A stretch of 64,000 nt of DNA from UTCFX2 sp002050125. GTDB taxonomy: Bacteria; Chloroflexota; Anaerolineae; Anaerolineales; UBA4823. The stretch covers positions 372,001 through 436,000 of the forward strand of contig JAOSJQ010000001.1 of assembly GCA_027494035.1 (NCBI GenBank). Reading direction: 5' to 3'. The stretch's first letter is position 1; every line of letters begins with the position of its first letter. The notes under the pieces were generated by a model. The model made no database searches. It was not told where the DNA came from and saw only the letters and a program-made list of their open reading frames with translations. Below, one piece after another: positions 27,220 to 36,884 of the stretch. A program made the translations under genes and the position numbers.

Positions 27220-29953
27220 TCAATTTTCGCCGGCAGCCAGCTGCGCAAGTTGTGCCTGAATCTTCGCCGCGGTCTCCTGATAGGCAGCCAGCTTCTCGCG
27301 CTCTTTCTGGACGATCTGCGCTGGCGCTTTCTCTGCAAACGACCCGCCCAGCAGATTCTCCAACCGTTCGATCTGCGATTGCGCCTCTGTCAGATCCCGC
27401 TGCAAACGGCGGCGCTCCTCGTCCGCTTCGATCATGCCGGACAATGGCAGGAAGACTTCAACCGGACCAATCACCAAACCGATGTGACCTTCCGGTTTTT
27501 GCGCGATGCGCGGGAGTATTTCGACCCGGTCGGGATCCAGCCCAGCCAGCGCTGTGATCGCCAGCCGCTGCGCCTGCACGATCGAAGCCGCGCTTTCGGA
27601 AACAAAGATCGCCGGGATGCGCCGTCCGGGCGGTACTTTCTTTTCGGAGCGGAGGTTGCGCAGGCTGCGAATGATATCCTGTACCAGGTTGAAATCGGCG
27701 ACCTTGCCCGCCTCCCAGGCTTCTTCGGGGCGGGGCGCCGGCCAGGGGGCGGCGATCAGGGCTGCGTGCCATTTCATCCCTGGCGCCGGCAGGTCAGATT
27801 GCTGCGCCGCCGACTTGAGATGACCCCAAAGCTCTTCGGTAACAAACGGGGTGAACGGGTGAAGCAGGCGCAAAGCGATATCCAGCGTGCGCACGAGCGT
27901 CTGCGCCGTGGTGTAGGCGCGGGCGCCACCCTGGTTGAGCTGCAGTTTGGCGATCTCAACGTACCAATCCGCAAAATCGCCCCAAAAGAAATCGTAGGTC
28001 AACCGCCCCGCTTCGCCGTACTGAAAGCTTTGAAACAGGCGCTCCACGTCGCGGACGAGCGCCTGCAGCCGCGCCCAAATCCAGGAATCAGCCAGTGTCC
28101 AATCCGGAGCTTCGCCCTCCGCCAGGGCATCACCTTCCGCGGGGGGCAGGTTTGCCAGCGACTGGATCACAAACCGGCTGGCGTTCCAAATCTTGTTGGC
28201 AAAGTTGCGGTTTGCAGCGACCTTTTTTAGGCTCAAATTCATATCGTTGCCCGGCGTGGAGCCGACCAGCAGCGTAAAGCGCAGCGCGTCGGTCCCCAAT
28301 TCGTCCATCACCTGCAGCGGGTCGATCACGTTGCCATATGTTTTGCTCATTTTGCGCCCGTTTTCGTCGCGGATCAGACCGTGCAGATATACCGTGTGAA
28401 AAGGAGGCTTACCGGTGAACTCCAGACCTAACATGATCATGCGCGCGACCCAGAAGAACAGGATGTCGTAGCCGGTCTCCATGTAGGAAGTGGGGTAGAA
28501 GTATTTGTAATCGGGGGGTCTCTTCGGGCCAGCCCAGGGTCGAAAAGGGCCACAAGCCGGAGGAGAACCAGGTGTCCAGCACGTCCGGGTCTTGCCGAAT
28601 ATTTTCACTTCCGCAGTGGGCGCAGCGGGTCGGGTCTTCGCGGCTGCTGGTCATCCCGCCGCAGTCGTCGCAATACCAGACCGGGATGCGGTGCCCCCAC
28701 CAAAGCTGGCGCGAGATACACCAATCCTCGATGTTTTCGAGCCAGTTGTAATAGATTTTGGTGAACCGCTCCGGCACGATGCGAATCTGCCCGGCGCGCA
28801 CAGCCGCCAACGCTGCCTCCGCCAGGGGCTGCATGCGCACAAACCATTGGGTGGAAACCATCGGCTCGATCGCCTCGCCGCCGCGCTGCGAGCGCGGCAC
28901 GTTGAGCGTGTATGGCTCCTCTTTGATAACCAACCCCGCCTGGCGCATATCTTCCCAGAGCTTTGCGCGGGCTGCGTAGCGGTCCAGCCCGGCGTACGGT
29001 CCGCCTGCCTGGTTGATCCGCGCGGCTTCATCCAGAATGGATATGACGGGTAAATTGTGGCGCTGCCCGATCTGATAATCGGTCGGATCGTGCCCAGGCG
29101 TGACTTTGAGCGCACCGCCGCCAAAATCGCGCTCGACCGCCTCATCGGCGATCACCGGGATCTCGCGCCCCAGGATGGGCACGATCACCTTGCGCCCGAC
29201 GTACTTCTGGTAACGCTCGTCCCCGGGGTGGACTGCCACGGCGCTGTCGCCGAGGATCGTCTCGGGGCGGGTGGTCGCGACGGGCAGGTAGTCCTGCGGG
29301 TCGTCCGCCAGGACGTACTTGAAATAATAGAGCGTCCCCGGCTCCTCCGAATACTCCACTTCGAGGTCGGATACGGCGGTGCGTAAACCGGGCGACCAGT
29401 TGATCAGCCGCGGTCCGCGGTAGATCAAGCCTTTCTCGTACAGGCGCACAAACGCTTCGCGCACCGCCCTGGAGAGACCTGCGTCGAGCGTGAAGCGCTC
29501 GCGCTCCCAATCGCAGGAAGCCCCCAAGCGGCGGATCTGGCTGGTGATAATGCTGCCGTATTTTTCCTTCCAAGCCCAGGCGCGGCGCAGAAATTCCTCA
29601 CGACCCACCTGTTCGCGGGTGAGCCCCTCGCTGGCAAGCATTTTTTCGACCTGGAGTTGGGTCGCGATCCCCGCATGATCGCTTCCCGGCACCCATAAAG
29701 TGGAATAACCCTTCATGCGGTGATAGCGGATCATCAGATCTTCCACCGCGACGAACATGGCATGCCCCAGGTGCAGCTCGCCAGTCACGTTTGGCGGCGG
29801 GATCGAGATCACGAACGGCTCGACCTGCGGATCAAAATTGGGCGTGCGCGGGTCGCTGGAAGGTTTGAAGTAGCCGCTTTGCTCCCACCAATCGTAGATG
29901 CGCGTCTCGGTGGCGTGAAAATCGTAAGATTTGGGAAGTTGATTTGCGGGCAT
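27220..29953 (-). CDS. valS: Valine--tRNA ligase (one-base frame break)
   Basis: Reading the C6 run at 28513-28518 (minus strand) as C5 joins two frames into a 910-residue ValRS. The restored join is WPEETPDYKYFYPTSYMETG, exact for the family. Start ATG 29953 follows AGGAGAG; an upstream reading to 30037 is antisense to the leader. Landmarks: HIGH variant PPNVTGELHLGHAMF, editing domain with TRPETILGD and HPGDERY, zinc cysteines (CDDCGGM, CAHCGS), KMSKS in GRKMSKTYGNVIDP, and a C-terminal coiled coil with repeated heptads. valS is essential, so this break must be an artefact or very recent. Controlled by the T-box upstream. Confidence 0.93.
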
Positions 29954-29974
29954 ACGCTCTCCTGGTAAATCGGA

Positions 29975-30316
29975 ATTAATGAGGAAACGCCTTTCGTCCA
30001 TTGCGAGGACGAAAGGCGTTTCCTTCCGCGGTACCACCTCGGTTTGCCAGGGCTGGCTGGCACACTCGTTCCCTGCCGGGCGATCGAACGATCATCCCAC
30101 AGGGCTGAGCGCTAACGGGCTCACCCGCACCGGTCTATTCACCCGAGGCATGACGTGCAAGCTGGACCTCGGGTTTTCTTCGGCAGTCTATCCGGGCGAC
30201 ATTCGATCCGCCCGCCTGTGGGGGCTTTCAGCTAGGAGCCGCTCCTTCTCTGGTCAGGCTGGGGAGAATCTACTCCTCCCGGAAACGTTCTCGCTTAAAT
30301 TGTCAGGTATTTCAAG
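29975..30316 (-). promoter_or_regulatory. T-box leader (riboswitch) of valS
   Basis: On the minus strand the leader contains the invariant T-box sequence AGGTGGTACCGCGG (about 30030-30043), followed by a long terminator hairpin (next entry). The 5' part folds into GC-rich stems, with a Stem I-like AGUA near 30269. The segment GAATGTCGCCCGGA (GTC at 30198-30200) fits the specifier loop pattern, and GUC is a valine codon. Uncharged tRNA-Val would pair with the specifier and T-box and open the terminator. The specifier position is inference; the T-box motif and gene context are direct. Confidence 0.88.
29979..30028 (-). terminator. T-box regulated terminator hairpin before valS
   Basis: GGAAACGCCTTTCGTCC and its complement form a roughly 17-bp stem with a short loop (CGCAAT). 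Its 5' arm begins directly after the T-box motif, so antiterminator and terminator compete. The tail ATTAATTCC is only weakly T-rich. Confidence 0.75.
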
Positions 30317-30322
30317 GCGCTT

Positions 30323-30328
30323 ATTATA
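30323..30328 (-). promoter_or_regulatory. -10 box of the valS leader
   Basis: TATAAT on the minus strand immediately upstream of the folded leader. It sets the RNA start near 30316. No strong -35 at 17 bp. Confidence 0.45.
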
Positions 30329-30374
30329 CTTTAGTTTTACGCCTCCTGCGAGGTTAAAAGCAAATTAAGCCTGC

Positions 30375-30403
30375 TTGATTTTGAGGTTGGAATGTGCTAT
30401 GCT
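30375..30403 (+). promoter_or_regulatory. Possible promoter for the MBL gene at 30497
   Basis: TTGATT (30375-30380), 17-bp spacer, TATGCT (30398-30403); four of six matches in each hexamer. It is divergent from the valS leader. Confidence 0.35.
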
Positions 30404-30496
30404 TCATTTCGACCGTGAAGAGGCATCCCCCATACCCCTGACGGTTATTCTAACGATCTTCATCTCAAATTGCCTCTCGCTTGCGGGGGAGGAAAA

Positions 30497-31372
30497 ATGC
30501 TTCAAAAAGAACGTATCGCCGATAACGTTTTTTCTTTTCAAAGTGATGTCTATGCACAGGTGAACGCCGGCGCGGTGATCGGTCCCAACTGGGCGGTATT
30601 GATCGACACATTAGCCACGCCGGAAGAGTCGCTCGCGGTGCGGGATTTCATCGAGCAGGAATTAAGCGTGCCCGTGCGCTATATTGTAAACACCCACAGC
30701 CACGCAGATCACGCCTGGGGGAATTGCTTTTTCCCAGGTTCAACCATCATCGCCCACCAGCTCTGCCGTGAGCTGCTGGATACCAAAGGGCGGGCGGGGT
30801 TGGAAGAGACCCGGCGCGCCAGCCAGGTATTCCGCAACGTCAAGATCGTCCTGCCGCAGATCACGTTCGACGAGGGCGAGATAAACCTCAAGGTGGGCAA
30901 GAAGACCCTCACGCTCTTTCCGCTGCCGGGGCACAGCATGGATAACCTGGCGGTCCTGGTTGAAGAGGATCGGATGCTTTTTGCCGGAGACGCGGCAATG
31001 CCGCTGCCCTATATTGTGGACGGCGATCTGGAGGACATGACCGCCTCGCTGAAGCGCATCGGTCGTTTGGGGCTCGAAAACATCATCCAGGGGCATGGCG
31101 ACATCGTGCTGCGCGGCGAGATCGACAATTTCATCAAGGACAACCTGGCTTACTTGTCCAGCATCCGCAAGGTTGTCCGCCGGGCTGCCCGGCGCAAGTA
31201 CCCCCAGGAAGTGCTGGACGAATCCACCGTGGAGAGCTGCGGAAAAAGCCGCGTGCTGATCGGCGGACTGGCGAGCGAATTGCACCGGCGCAATCTGCGG
31301 GCGCTCTATCGCCAGATGTTCGGCGAGTTGCCCGACCTGTTTATAGACGATGAGGATGACGAAGAAGAGTAG
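30497..31372 (+). CDS. Metallo-beta-lactamase-fold hydrolase
   Basis: 291 residues from ATG 30497, preceded by GGGGGAGGAAAA; a reading from 30470 is not needed. Metal motif NTHSHADHAWGN (HxHxDH), LPGHSMDN, LFAGDAAM and QGHGDIVL give the full set of ligands. The last 70 residues are helical and end in an acidic tail (IDDEDDEEE). Closest in style to cyclase/glyoxalase-like MBL proteins; substrate unknown. Confidence 0.87.
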   Translation: MLQKERIADNVFSFQSDVYAQVNAGAVIGPNWAVLIDTLATPEESLAVRDFIEQELSVPVRYIVNTHSHADHAWGNCFFPGSTIIAHQLCRELLDTKGRAGLEETRRASQVFRNVKIVLPQITFDEGEINLKVGKKTLTLFPLPGHSMDNLAVLVEEDRMLFAGDAAMPLPYIVDGDLEDMTASLKRIGRLGLENIIQGHGDIVLRGEIDNFIKDNLAYLSSIRKVVRRAARRKYPQEVLDESTVESCGKSRVLIGGLASELHRRNLRALYRQMFGELPDLFIDDEDDEEE

Positions 31373-31383
31373 ACTGGCAGTTG

Positions 31384-32037
31384 TTAGAGCGATTTCTTTG
31401 CGAACAAACCTACCCGGCGCTCGGTGCCTTCGATCAGCCTCTTGATGTTGGGGCGCAGCGCGTAGATCACAATCAGCATAGTGAGCAGACCGTAAATGCC
31501 ATACTGCCAGGGCATCCCAATATATACCGCCCGGTAAACCAGGACTGCCACGATGATGAGCGCCGCGGCAATCGAAGCCAGTGAAGCATAGCCCACTATA
31601 AATAGAAAGAAGAGCAGGATCGGGATCACCACCAGGATCACCGGCGGCCAGATCGCCATGGCGCCGCCCAGGTTTGGACCGGTGCCGGCGCCGGCGTTGA
31701 GCCGTTTGGTGAGCAGGAACAGCCAGATCGACCAGTTGTGTCCAAAAACCGCCGCGGCGCCTGCCAGCACCTGCGGCCAGATCAGGTCGGGCAGCCAGAT
31801 GCGCGCGATCCAAATCGCGGCGAAACCTTTCAGGAAATCCAGCAAGCCGGTCAAGGCGCCCAGCCACAAGCCGCCGGCGCGCGCGGCGTTGGTCCCCCCG
31901 GTGCGTCCGCTGCCGACCTGAGTGATATCCTGACGTTTAAAGAGCTTGATGACGATAAAACCCATCGGGATCGATCCGATGACGTAACCTATCAAGATGA
32001 TTAAGCCGCTGATCAGGAGTGTTTCTAAACCGGACAA
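31384..32037 (-). CDS. plsY: Glycerol-3-phosphate acyltransferase PlsY
   Basis: 217 residues, about six membrane helices. Motif 1 GYVIGSIPMGFIVIK, motif 2 VGSGRTGGTNAARAGG (the family usually has GSGNxGATN, so here Asn is Arg and Ala is Gly) and motif 3 region LLTKRLNAGAGTGPNLGGAM, also varied. It transfers an acyl group from acyl phosphate to glycerol-3-phosphate, the first step of phospholipid synthesis. Motif changes are like those in other Chloroflexota homologues as far as I recall, not a sign of decay. Convergent with the MBL gene (11 bp). Confidence 0.85.
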   Translation of the reverse strand: MSGLETLLISGLIILIGYVIGSIPMGFIVIKLFKRQDITQVGSGRTGGTNAARAGGLWLGALTGLLDFLKGFAAIWIARIWLPDLIWPQVLAGAAAVFGHNWSIWLFLLTKRLNAGAGTGPNLGGAMAIWPPVILVVIPILLFFLFIVGYASLASIAAALIIVAVLVYRAVYIGMPWQYGIYGLLTMLIVIYALRPNIKRLIEGTERRVGLFAKKSL

Positions 32038-32129
32038 ATCATTCCTCCGAACCCAAATTCTGGAAATAGCCTCATAGATGATATGCGCCAGTTGGCTGTG
32101 TATATTTTAACCCATTGTGAGCGTTTCAG

Positions 32130-32579
32130 TTACTCTTCACGCGCTTTCGAATTGAGCAAAACGGTTACTGGCGAGACGCTCCCTTTCCAGATCGAGAATG
32201 CCGCATAACGCCACTCCCCCGTTTGTTTGGACCAAATCCAATAGACCGCCTGCGGGTAATACGCCTCCAGGATATCGGTTTCGGAAGGGCTTGCGGGTCC
32301 CGCCGGATGCGAGTGATAGATCCCAATCAACTCCAGCCCCTGGGCTTCAATCCACGTGAAAACCGCGAGTTGTTCGGCGGGGTCCAACCGGTAGCGGTCG
32401 GGGCTTTGCAGAGCGTTGCGCATCGGGATAACGCGTTCTACAATTGCTGTCTCACGCGCCGCTCGTCCCGCCAGCAAACCGCAGGCTTCTTCAGGGCGCC
32501 GGGATTCTACATCCTGGCGCATCCGCTCGAGATCCGCGGACGAAATCGAGATTTGGGTGGGCGCCGCCGGCGTGTCCAT
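32130..32579 (-). CDS. M67-family (JAB/MPN) metallopeptidase
   Basis: 149 residues. The JAMM motif is complete: Glu in PEEACGLLAG, then YHSHPAGPASPSETDI (HxHPxGxxxPSxxD). Bacterial JAB proteins of this size can remove ubiquitin-like or sulfur-carrier modifiers, or process cysteine biosynthesis carrier CysO-like proteins. No ThiS/MoaD-like partner gene is adjacent, so the target is unknown. Lies 7 bp downstream of the membrane protein gene, same strand. Confidence 0.85.
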   Translation of the reverse strand: MDTPAAPTQISISSADLERMRQDVESRRPEEACGLLAGRAARETAIVERVIPMRNALQSPDRYRLDPAEQLAVFTWIEAQGLELIGIYHSHPAGPASPSETDILEAYYPQAVYWIWSKQTGEWRYAAFSIWKGSVSPVTVLLNSKAREE

Positions 32580-32586
32580 CGCAGGA

Positions 32587-33407
32587 TTAGCGGATTAACA
32601 CCGCCGCGCCCCAAATCAACGCCAGAACCGCCGCCGGCTCGATGACGGCTTCGCGCAGCGCTTTGCCTTCCGCCAGATTCCCAAAGAAATTGGTCAGCGC
32701 ATATGCGGGTCCGAGCAAAAAAGCCCGAACGCAACCGGCGTAAGCGGCCAGTAATGCAAAGGCGCAGCGAGCTGCAGGGTGATCAGCGTGATCAACCCGG
32801 CTTCTGCGAAAGCCCAGCCATCGGGAAAGCGCAGCCGCAGGGTTCTCAAGCTGACCAGGAAAATTGCCAGACCGATCAGCGGCAGCAGCAAGAACAAGCG
32901 CGGTCCGGCAAATTTCAACCCGGTGACGAGCACCAGAAACAAAGCGAAAGACACGGCGGTGAGACCCGCAGCCGCCGGCGCGCGCCGGATGTCGAGCGGG
33001 TCGACGACGATGTATTCGGCGACCAACACCAGGACCAACACCACCCCGCCAAACACAAACCCGATCCACCAGGCGGGGTGGAGCGGCAGTTGAAGCAGCG
33101 GCAGCCCGATCGCCCAGGCGGTCACGCCGGGCAGCAGCCAGTGTTCGATGCGCCAGCGCGTCTGCGGATGCGGATGGCTGCGCAGCAGCCAATCCGCTCC
33201 GCCGGCGGTCATCAGGGCGACCAGCATGGCAATTAACTCCTGCGCGCCGAATTGGATTCCGAGATACAAGCCAGGGAGCTGGATCGAAAGCTCGCGCGCC
33301 GGAATGCGGATGAAATGCGCCAGCGCAAAAGCGAGCAGGATCAAGGCGGTGATCGCGCTCAGCCGGTCCACTTCCGGCAGGTGTGTGTGTCTTTCGGGCT
33401 CGACCAT
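32587..33407 (-). CDS. Polytopic membrane protein of unknown function (one-base frame break)
   Basis: Reading T7 instead of T6 (minus strand) at 32717-32722 gives one 273-residue protein with about eight membrane helices; the restored join is VAFGLFLLGPAYALTNFFG. Hydrophobicity continues into the second frame, which supports the repair. No motif is recognised. It precedes the M67 peptidase gene. Confidence 0.6.
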
Positions 33408-33479
33408 TTCACTTATTTTACCTGCAATGTGCAGTTCGGGTTTCCCGCAAGATTGTATCCTTGACGACCCTTTGGTTCG

Positions 33480-33528
33480 CGCTTATCCTAAGCACACGCT
33501 TCGGATAAGCGTACACTTAGGATAAGCG
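33480..33528. repeat. Nested inverted repeat upstream of yraN
   Basis: Perfect 13-bp arms (33480-33492 and 33516-33528) enclose a second inverted repeat, ACGCTT (33496-33501) with AAGCGT (33507-33512). The outer and inner arms share the GCTTATCC/GGATAAGC core. It ends 20 bp before the yraN start. Could be an operator, a leader hairpin or a small palindromic repeat. Confidence 0.6.
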
Positions 33529-33547
33529 TAGTAGAAGATATAAAACA

Positions 33548-33961
33548 ATGAAAAGCAAACGAAATGCGCAGATTCTGGGGTCGTGGGGAGAAGCGGTTGC
33601 GGTCGATTTTCTCGAGCAACGCGGCTATCGCTTGGTTGCCAGCAACGTGCGCTCTCCCTATGGCGAGATCGACCTGATTGTGCGCAAGGACGAGAGCGCC
33701 GCCGAGGCGCCTGAATCGGAGGCGCTGACGGTGTTTGTCGAGGTCAAGACGCGCAGCTCCGCGCGCTACGGCTATCCCGAACAGGCGATCACCCCCCGCA
33801 AACGGGCGCATTTGCTGGCAACCGCCCAGGAATATATGCGCCTGCATCCCGAGCTCGCTGGCGAGTGGCGGGTGGACGTGATCGCGATCATGCGCTCCGG
33901 CAAAGACGCGCCCCCCGAAATCCTGCATTTTGAAAATGCGATCACCGCTGAACAGACCTGA
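33548..33961 (+). CDS. YraN/UPF0102 family protein
   Basis: 137 residues. GSWGEAVAVDFLEQRGYRLVASNVRS, GEIDLIVRKD and VFVEVKTRSSARYG show the nuclease-like fold with D-ExK positions of the UPF0102 family. The family has restriction-endonuclease-like structure; its role, possibly in DNA processing, is not settled. Five bp upstream of miaA. Confidence 0.9.
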   Translation: MKSKRNAQILGSWGEAVAVDFLEQRGYRLVASNVRSPYGEIDLIVRKDESAAEAPESEALTVFVEVKTRSSARYGYPEQAITPRKRAHLLATAQEYMRLHPELAGEWRVDVIAIMRSGKDAPPEILHFENAITAEQT

Positions 33962-33966
33962 ATGCA

Positions 33967-34926
33967 GTGAATTTGTCTAAACCCGCTCATCCGCCATTGG
34001 TGGTTATTCTGGGTCCGACCGCGGCGGGCAAGACGGAAATCGCGCTCCGGCTGGCGGAACGCCTGAACGGTGAGATCGTCTCGGCGGATTCGCGCCTGTT
34101 TTATCGCGGGATGAATATTGGGACCGCCAAACCCTCGCCGCAAGATCTGCGCCGCGTCCCGCATCATCTGATCAATGTCGCCGACCCGGACGAAACCTGG
34201 AGCCTGGCTATGTTCCAGGAGAAAGCGCGCGCCGCGATTTCGGAAATCCACGCCCGCGGGAACCTGCCGCTGATGGTGGGCGGAACCGGTCAGTATCTAC
34301 GGGCGGTCACCGAAGGCTGGCAGGCGCCCGCGGTCGAACCCGACCCGCGGCTGCGCCAAATCCTGACCGATTGGGGGGGGCAGATCGGGGCGGACGCATT
34401 GCACGCCCGGCTGGCAGCGCTCGACCCGCACGCCGCGGCGCAGATCGATGCGCGCAACCTGCGCCGAACGGTGCGGGCGCTCGAGGTGATATTGAGCAGC
34501 GGGCGGCGCTTTTCGCAGCAGCGCACCCGGACGCCAGCGCCCTACCGGGTGCTGACGCTCGGTTTGCAGCGCAGCCGGACGGAGCTGTACGCCCGTATCG
34601 ACGCCCGCATCGAGGCGATGATTGCCAGCGGATTGGTCGACGAAGTCCGCGGCTTGCTGGCGCAAGGATATTCGCCCGATCTGCCGGCGTTCTCTGCGAT
34701 CGGCTATCGCGAAGTCATCGCCTATCTGCAAGGGCGCATCTCGCAAGCGCAGGCGCTGCTGGAGATGAAGCGCGCCACGCGCGTCTTTGTCAGACGCCAG
34801 GCGAATTGGTTCAAACAAGATAACGCCGATATTCAATGGTTCGACGCCAGCCAGGACCCAACCGCCCGGATGGAAGCGGCTATCCGCGGCTTTCTGATGG
34901 GAAAAACCGCCGAAGAAGGCCTTTAA
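33967..34926 (+). CDS. miaA: tRNA dimethylallyltransferase
   Basis: 319 residues, GTG start (an ATG five bases earlier meets a stop after two codons). VILGPTAAGKTEIALRLAE is the P-loop; IVSADSRLFYRGMNIGTAKP holds the catalytic Asp; GGTGQYLRAVTEGW and RTVRALEVILSSGR follow. It adds the isopentenyl group to A37 of tRNAs reading UNN codons, using dimethylallyl diphosphate from the isoprenoid pathway. The usual SADS/QVYxxMDIGTAK motif reads RLFYRGMNIG here. Confidence 0.94.
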   Translation: MNLSKPAHPPLVVILGPTAAGKTEIALRLAERLNGEIVSADSRLFYRGMNIGTAKPSPQDLRRVPHHLINVADPDETWSLAMFQEKARAAISEIHARGNLPLMVGGTGQYLRAVTEGWQAPAVEPDPRLRQILTDWGGQIGADALHARLAALDPHAAAQIDARNLRRTVRALEVILSSGRRFSQQRTRTPAPYRVLTLGLQRSRTELYARIDARIEAMIASGLVDEVRGLLAQGYSPDLPAFSAIGYREVIAYLQGRISQAQALLEMKRATRVFVRRQANWFKQDNADIQWFDASQDPTARMEAAIRGFLMGKTAEEGL

Positions 34927-34961
34927 CATTGAGAATTTCACCAATTGGGTGCTTTAAATAT

Positions 34962-34990
34962 TTGACAACTTTGGTAAACAAATCTATACT
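34962..34990 (+). promoter_or_regulatory. Sigma70-type promoter for the acyl-CoA synthetase
   Basis: TTGACA (34962-34967), 17-bp spacer, TATACT (34985-34990), 70 bp before the start codon at 35060. Confidence 0.7.
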
Positions 34991-35059
34991 TATCACGGAT
35001 GAGCGTTTCCCGCTGGATTGGCTGAGACATTTGAATAGGCTTGTTTGAAGGAGGAGGAA

Positions 35060-36745
35060 ATGGAAGATCGCCCCTGGCTGAAATATTACGACAAAGGAGT
35101 GCCAACGACGATAGAGTACCCTGCCGTCCCGCTCTACCATTTTTTGGAGGAGAATGCCCGCAAACGTCCCGATTCGATCTGTACGATTTTCAAGGGCGCG
35201 CGCATCACCTCCAAAGAGATGAACGAAATCACCGACCGCCTGGCGGCAGGTCTGGCTGAATTGGGTGTGAAGAAAGGTGACCGGGTGGGGATCTTCATCC
35301 CGAACACACCCCAATTCGTGATGGCTTATTTCGCGATCCTGAAACTGGGCGCGATGGTGGTCGCTACGAACCCGCTCTACAGCGCCCGCGAGATCGAACA
35401 CCAGGTAAACGACGCGGGCATCGAAGTGATGATCGTGATGAGCAACTTCTACAACACGCTCAAAGAGGTGCAGCCCAAAACGCGCATCCGCACGGTGGTC
35501 GTTACAAACATCAAAGAGGCGCTTCCGCCGCTGCTGGCGTTTCTGTTCGGGCTGACCAAGGAAAAGAAAGGCGGCTTCCAGGTTCAACTTGCCGAGGGTG
35601 ACGTCTGGATGAAAGATCCGATCGCGCGCCACCAACCCGCTGACCGCCCGCAGGTCGAGGTGGGTCCGGATGATTTTGCGCTGCTGCAATACAGCGGGGG
35701 CACGACCGGCATCTCGAAAGGCGCGGTGGCGCTGCACCGTAACCTGGTCGCAAACACGCTGATGATCCGCTCCTGGATGACCAACTGTGAAGACGGCAAG
35801 GAAGTCGTGTTGGTGGCAATCCCCTTGTTCCATGTTTATGGGATGGTCGCGGGGATGTGCTTCGCAATCTACGCCGCAGCGGGGATGGTGATGATACCGA
35901 ACCCGCGCGACATCAAAGATGTGCTGGACAGCATCCAGAAATACAAGGCGACCGTCTACCCGGGCGTGCCAACGATGTACAATGCGATCAACAACCATCC
36001 CGATGTGCAGGCGCATAAATACAACCTGAGTACGATTAAAGCCTGCATTTCCGGCTCGGCGCCGCTGATGCGCGAGACCAAGGAGAAATTCGAAGCGCTG
36101 ACCGGCGGAAAGCTGGTGGAAGGCTACGGGATGTCCGAGACGCCGACCGCCACCCACTGTAACCCGCTGTTTGGCAAGAACCCCCCCGGCTCGATCGGTC
36201 TTCCCCTGCCGGACATCGACTGCCGCATCATCAGCCTGGATGACGAGGTCACCGTGCTGCCGCCCGGCGAGGTGGGCGAACTGACTGTCAGGGGTCCGAA
36301 CATCATGAAGGGCTACTACAATATGCCGACCGAAACCCAAAACGCGCTGCGGGATGGGTGGCTCTACACCGGCGATATCGCCCGCATGGATGAAGAAGGC
36401 TTCTTCTACATCGTAGACCGCAAGAAGGAGCTGATCAAACCCGGCGGCTACCAAGTATGGCCGCGCGAGGTCGAAGAGGTGATCGCGCAAAACCCGAAGG
36501 TGCTGGAGGTAGGTGTGGCGGGCATCCCAGATGCCTACCGCGGCGAGACGGTGAAAGCCTGGATCGTGCTTAAGCCGGGCGAAGTCTCGAGCGAACAGGA
36601 AATCAAAGATTGGTGCAGCGAGCGCCTGGCGAAGTTCAAAACGCCCACCCACATTGAATTTCGGAGCGAGCTGCCCAAGACCACGGTGGGCAAGATTCTC
36701 CGGCGCGAGCTGGTGCGCCAGCACAGGGAACAGACCTCCGCCTAG
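35060..36745 (+). CDS. Long-chain fatty acid--CoA ligase (acyl-CoA synthetase)
   Basis: 561 residues. GGAGGAGG before ATG 35060 sets the start. AMP-forming motif A3 is LQYSGGTTGISKGAVALHRN; A5 YGMSETPTATH; A8 GDIARMDEEGFFYIVDRKKELIKPGGYQVWP; final PKTTVGKILRREL contains the catalytic lysine. It activates fatty acids to acyl-CoA with ATP. Own promoter upstream and a strong terminator downstream. Confidence 0.92.
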   Translation: MEDRPWLKYYDKGVPTTIEYPAVPLYHFLEENARKRPDSICTIFKGARITSKEMNEITDRLAAGLAELGVKKGDRVGIFIPNTPQFVMAYFAILKLGAMVVATNPLYSAREIEHQVNDAGIEVMIVMSNFYNTLKEVQPKTRIRTVVVTNIKEALPPLLAFLFGLTKEKKGGFQVQLAEGDVWMKDPIARHQPADRPQVEVGPDDFALLQYSGGTTGISKGAVALHRNLVANTLMIRSWMTNCEDGKEVVLVAIPLFHVYGMVAGMCFAIYAAAGMVMIPNPRDIKDVLDSIQKYKATVYPGVPTMYNAINNHPDVQAHKYNLSTIKACISGSAPLMRETKEKFEALTGGKLVEGYGMSETPTATHCNPLFGKNPPGSIGLPLPDIDCRIISLDDEVTVLPPGEVGELTVRGPNIMKGYYNMPTETQNALRDGWLYTGDIARMDEEGFFYIVDRKKELIKPGGYQVWPREVEEVIAQNPKVLEVGVAGIPDAYRGETVKAWIVLKPGEVSSEQEIKDWCSERLAKFKTPTHIEFRSELPKTTVGKILRRELVRQHREQTSA

Positions 36746-36772
36746 CCGGGGAGAACCAGTTTCAGTACACAT

Positions 36773-36808
36773 AAAAAAACTGGCGGCTCGATTGCCGCCA
36801 GTTTTTGC
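36773..36808. terminator. Bidirectional terminator between acyl-CoA synthetase and L31
   Basis: A-tract, ACTGGCGGC / GCCGCCAGT stem, loop TCGATT, then a T-tract. Works for the plus-strand ligase and the minus-strand ribosomal operon. Confidence 0.88.
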
Positions 36809-36884
36809 TTAGTTTTTACTTAAGGGAGCGGGGCTGACTCGCCTGCGCAAGACGACCTCGCTGAGACGCGCTGCAGATAACCGG

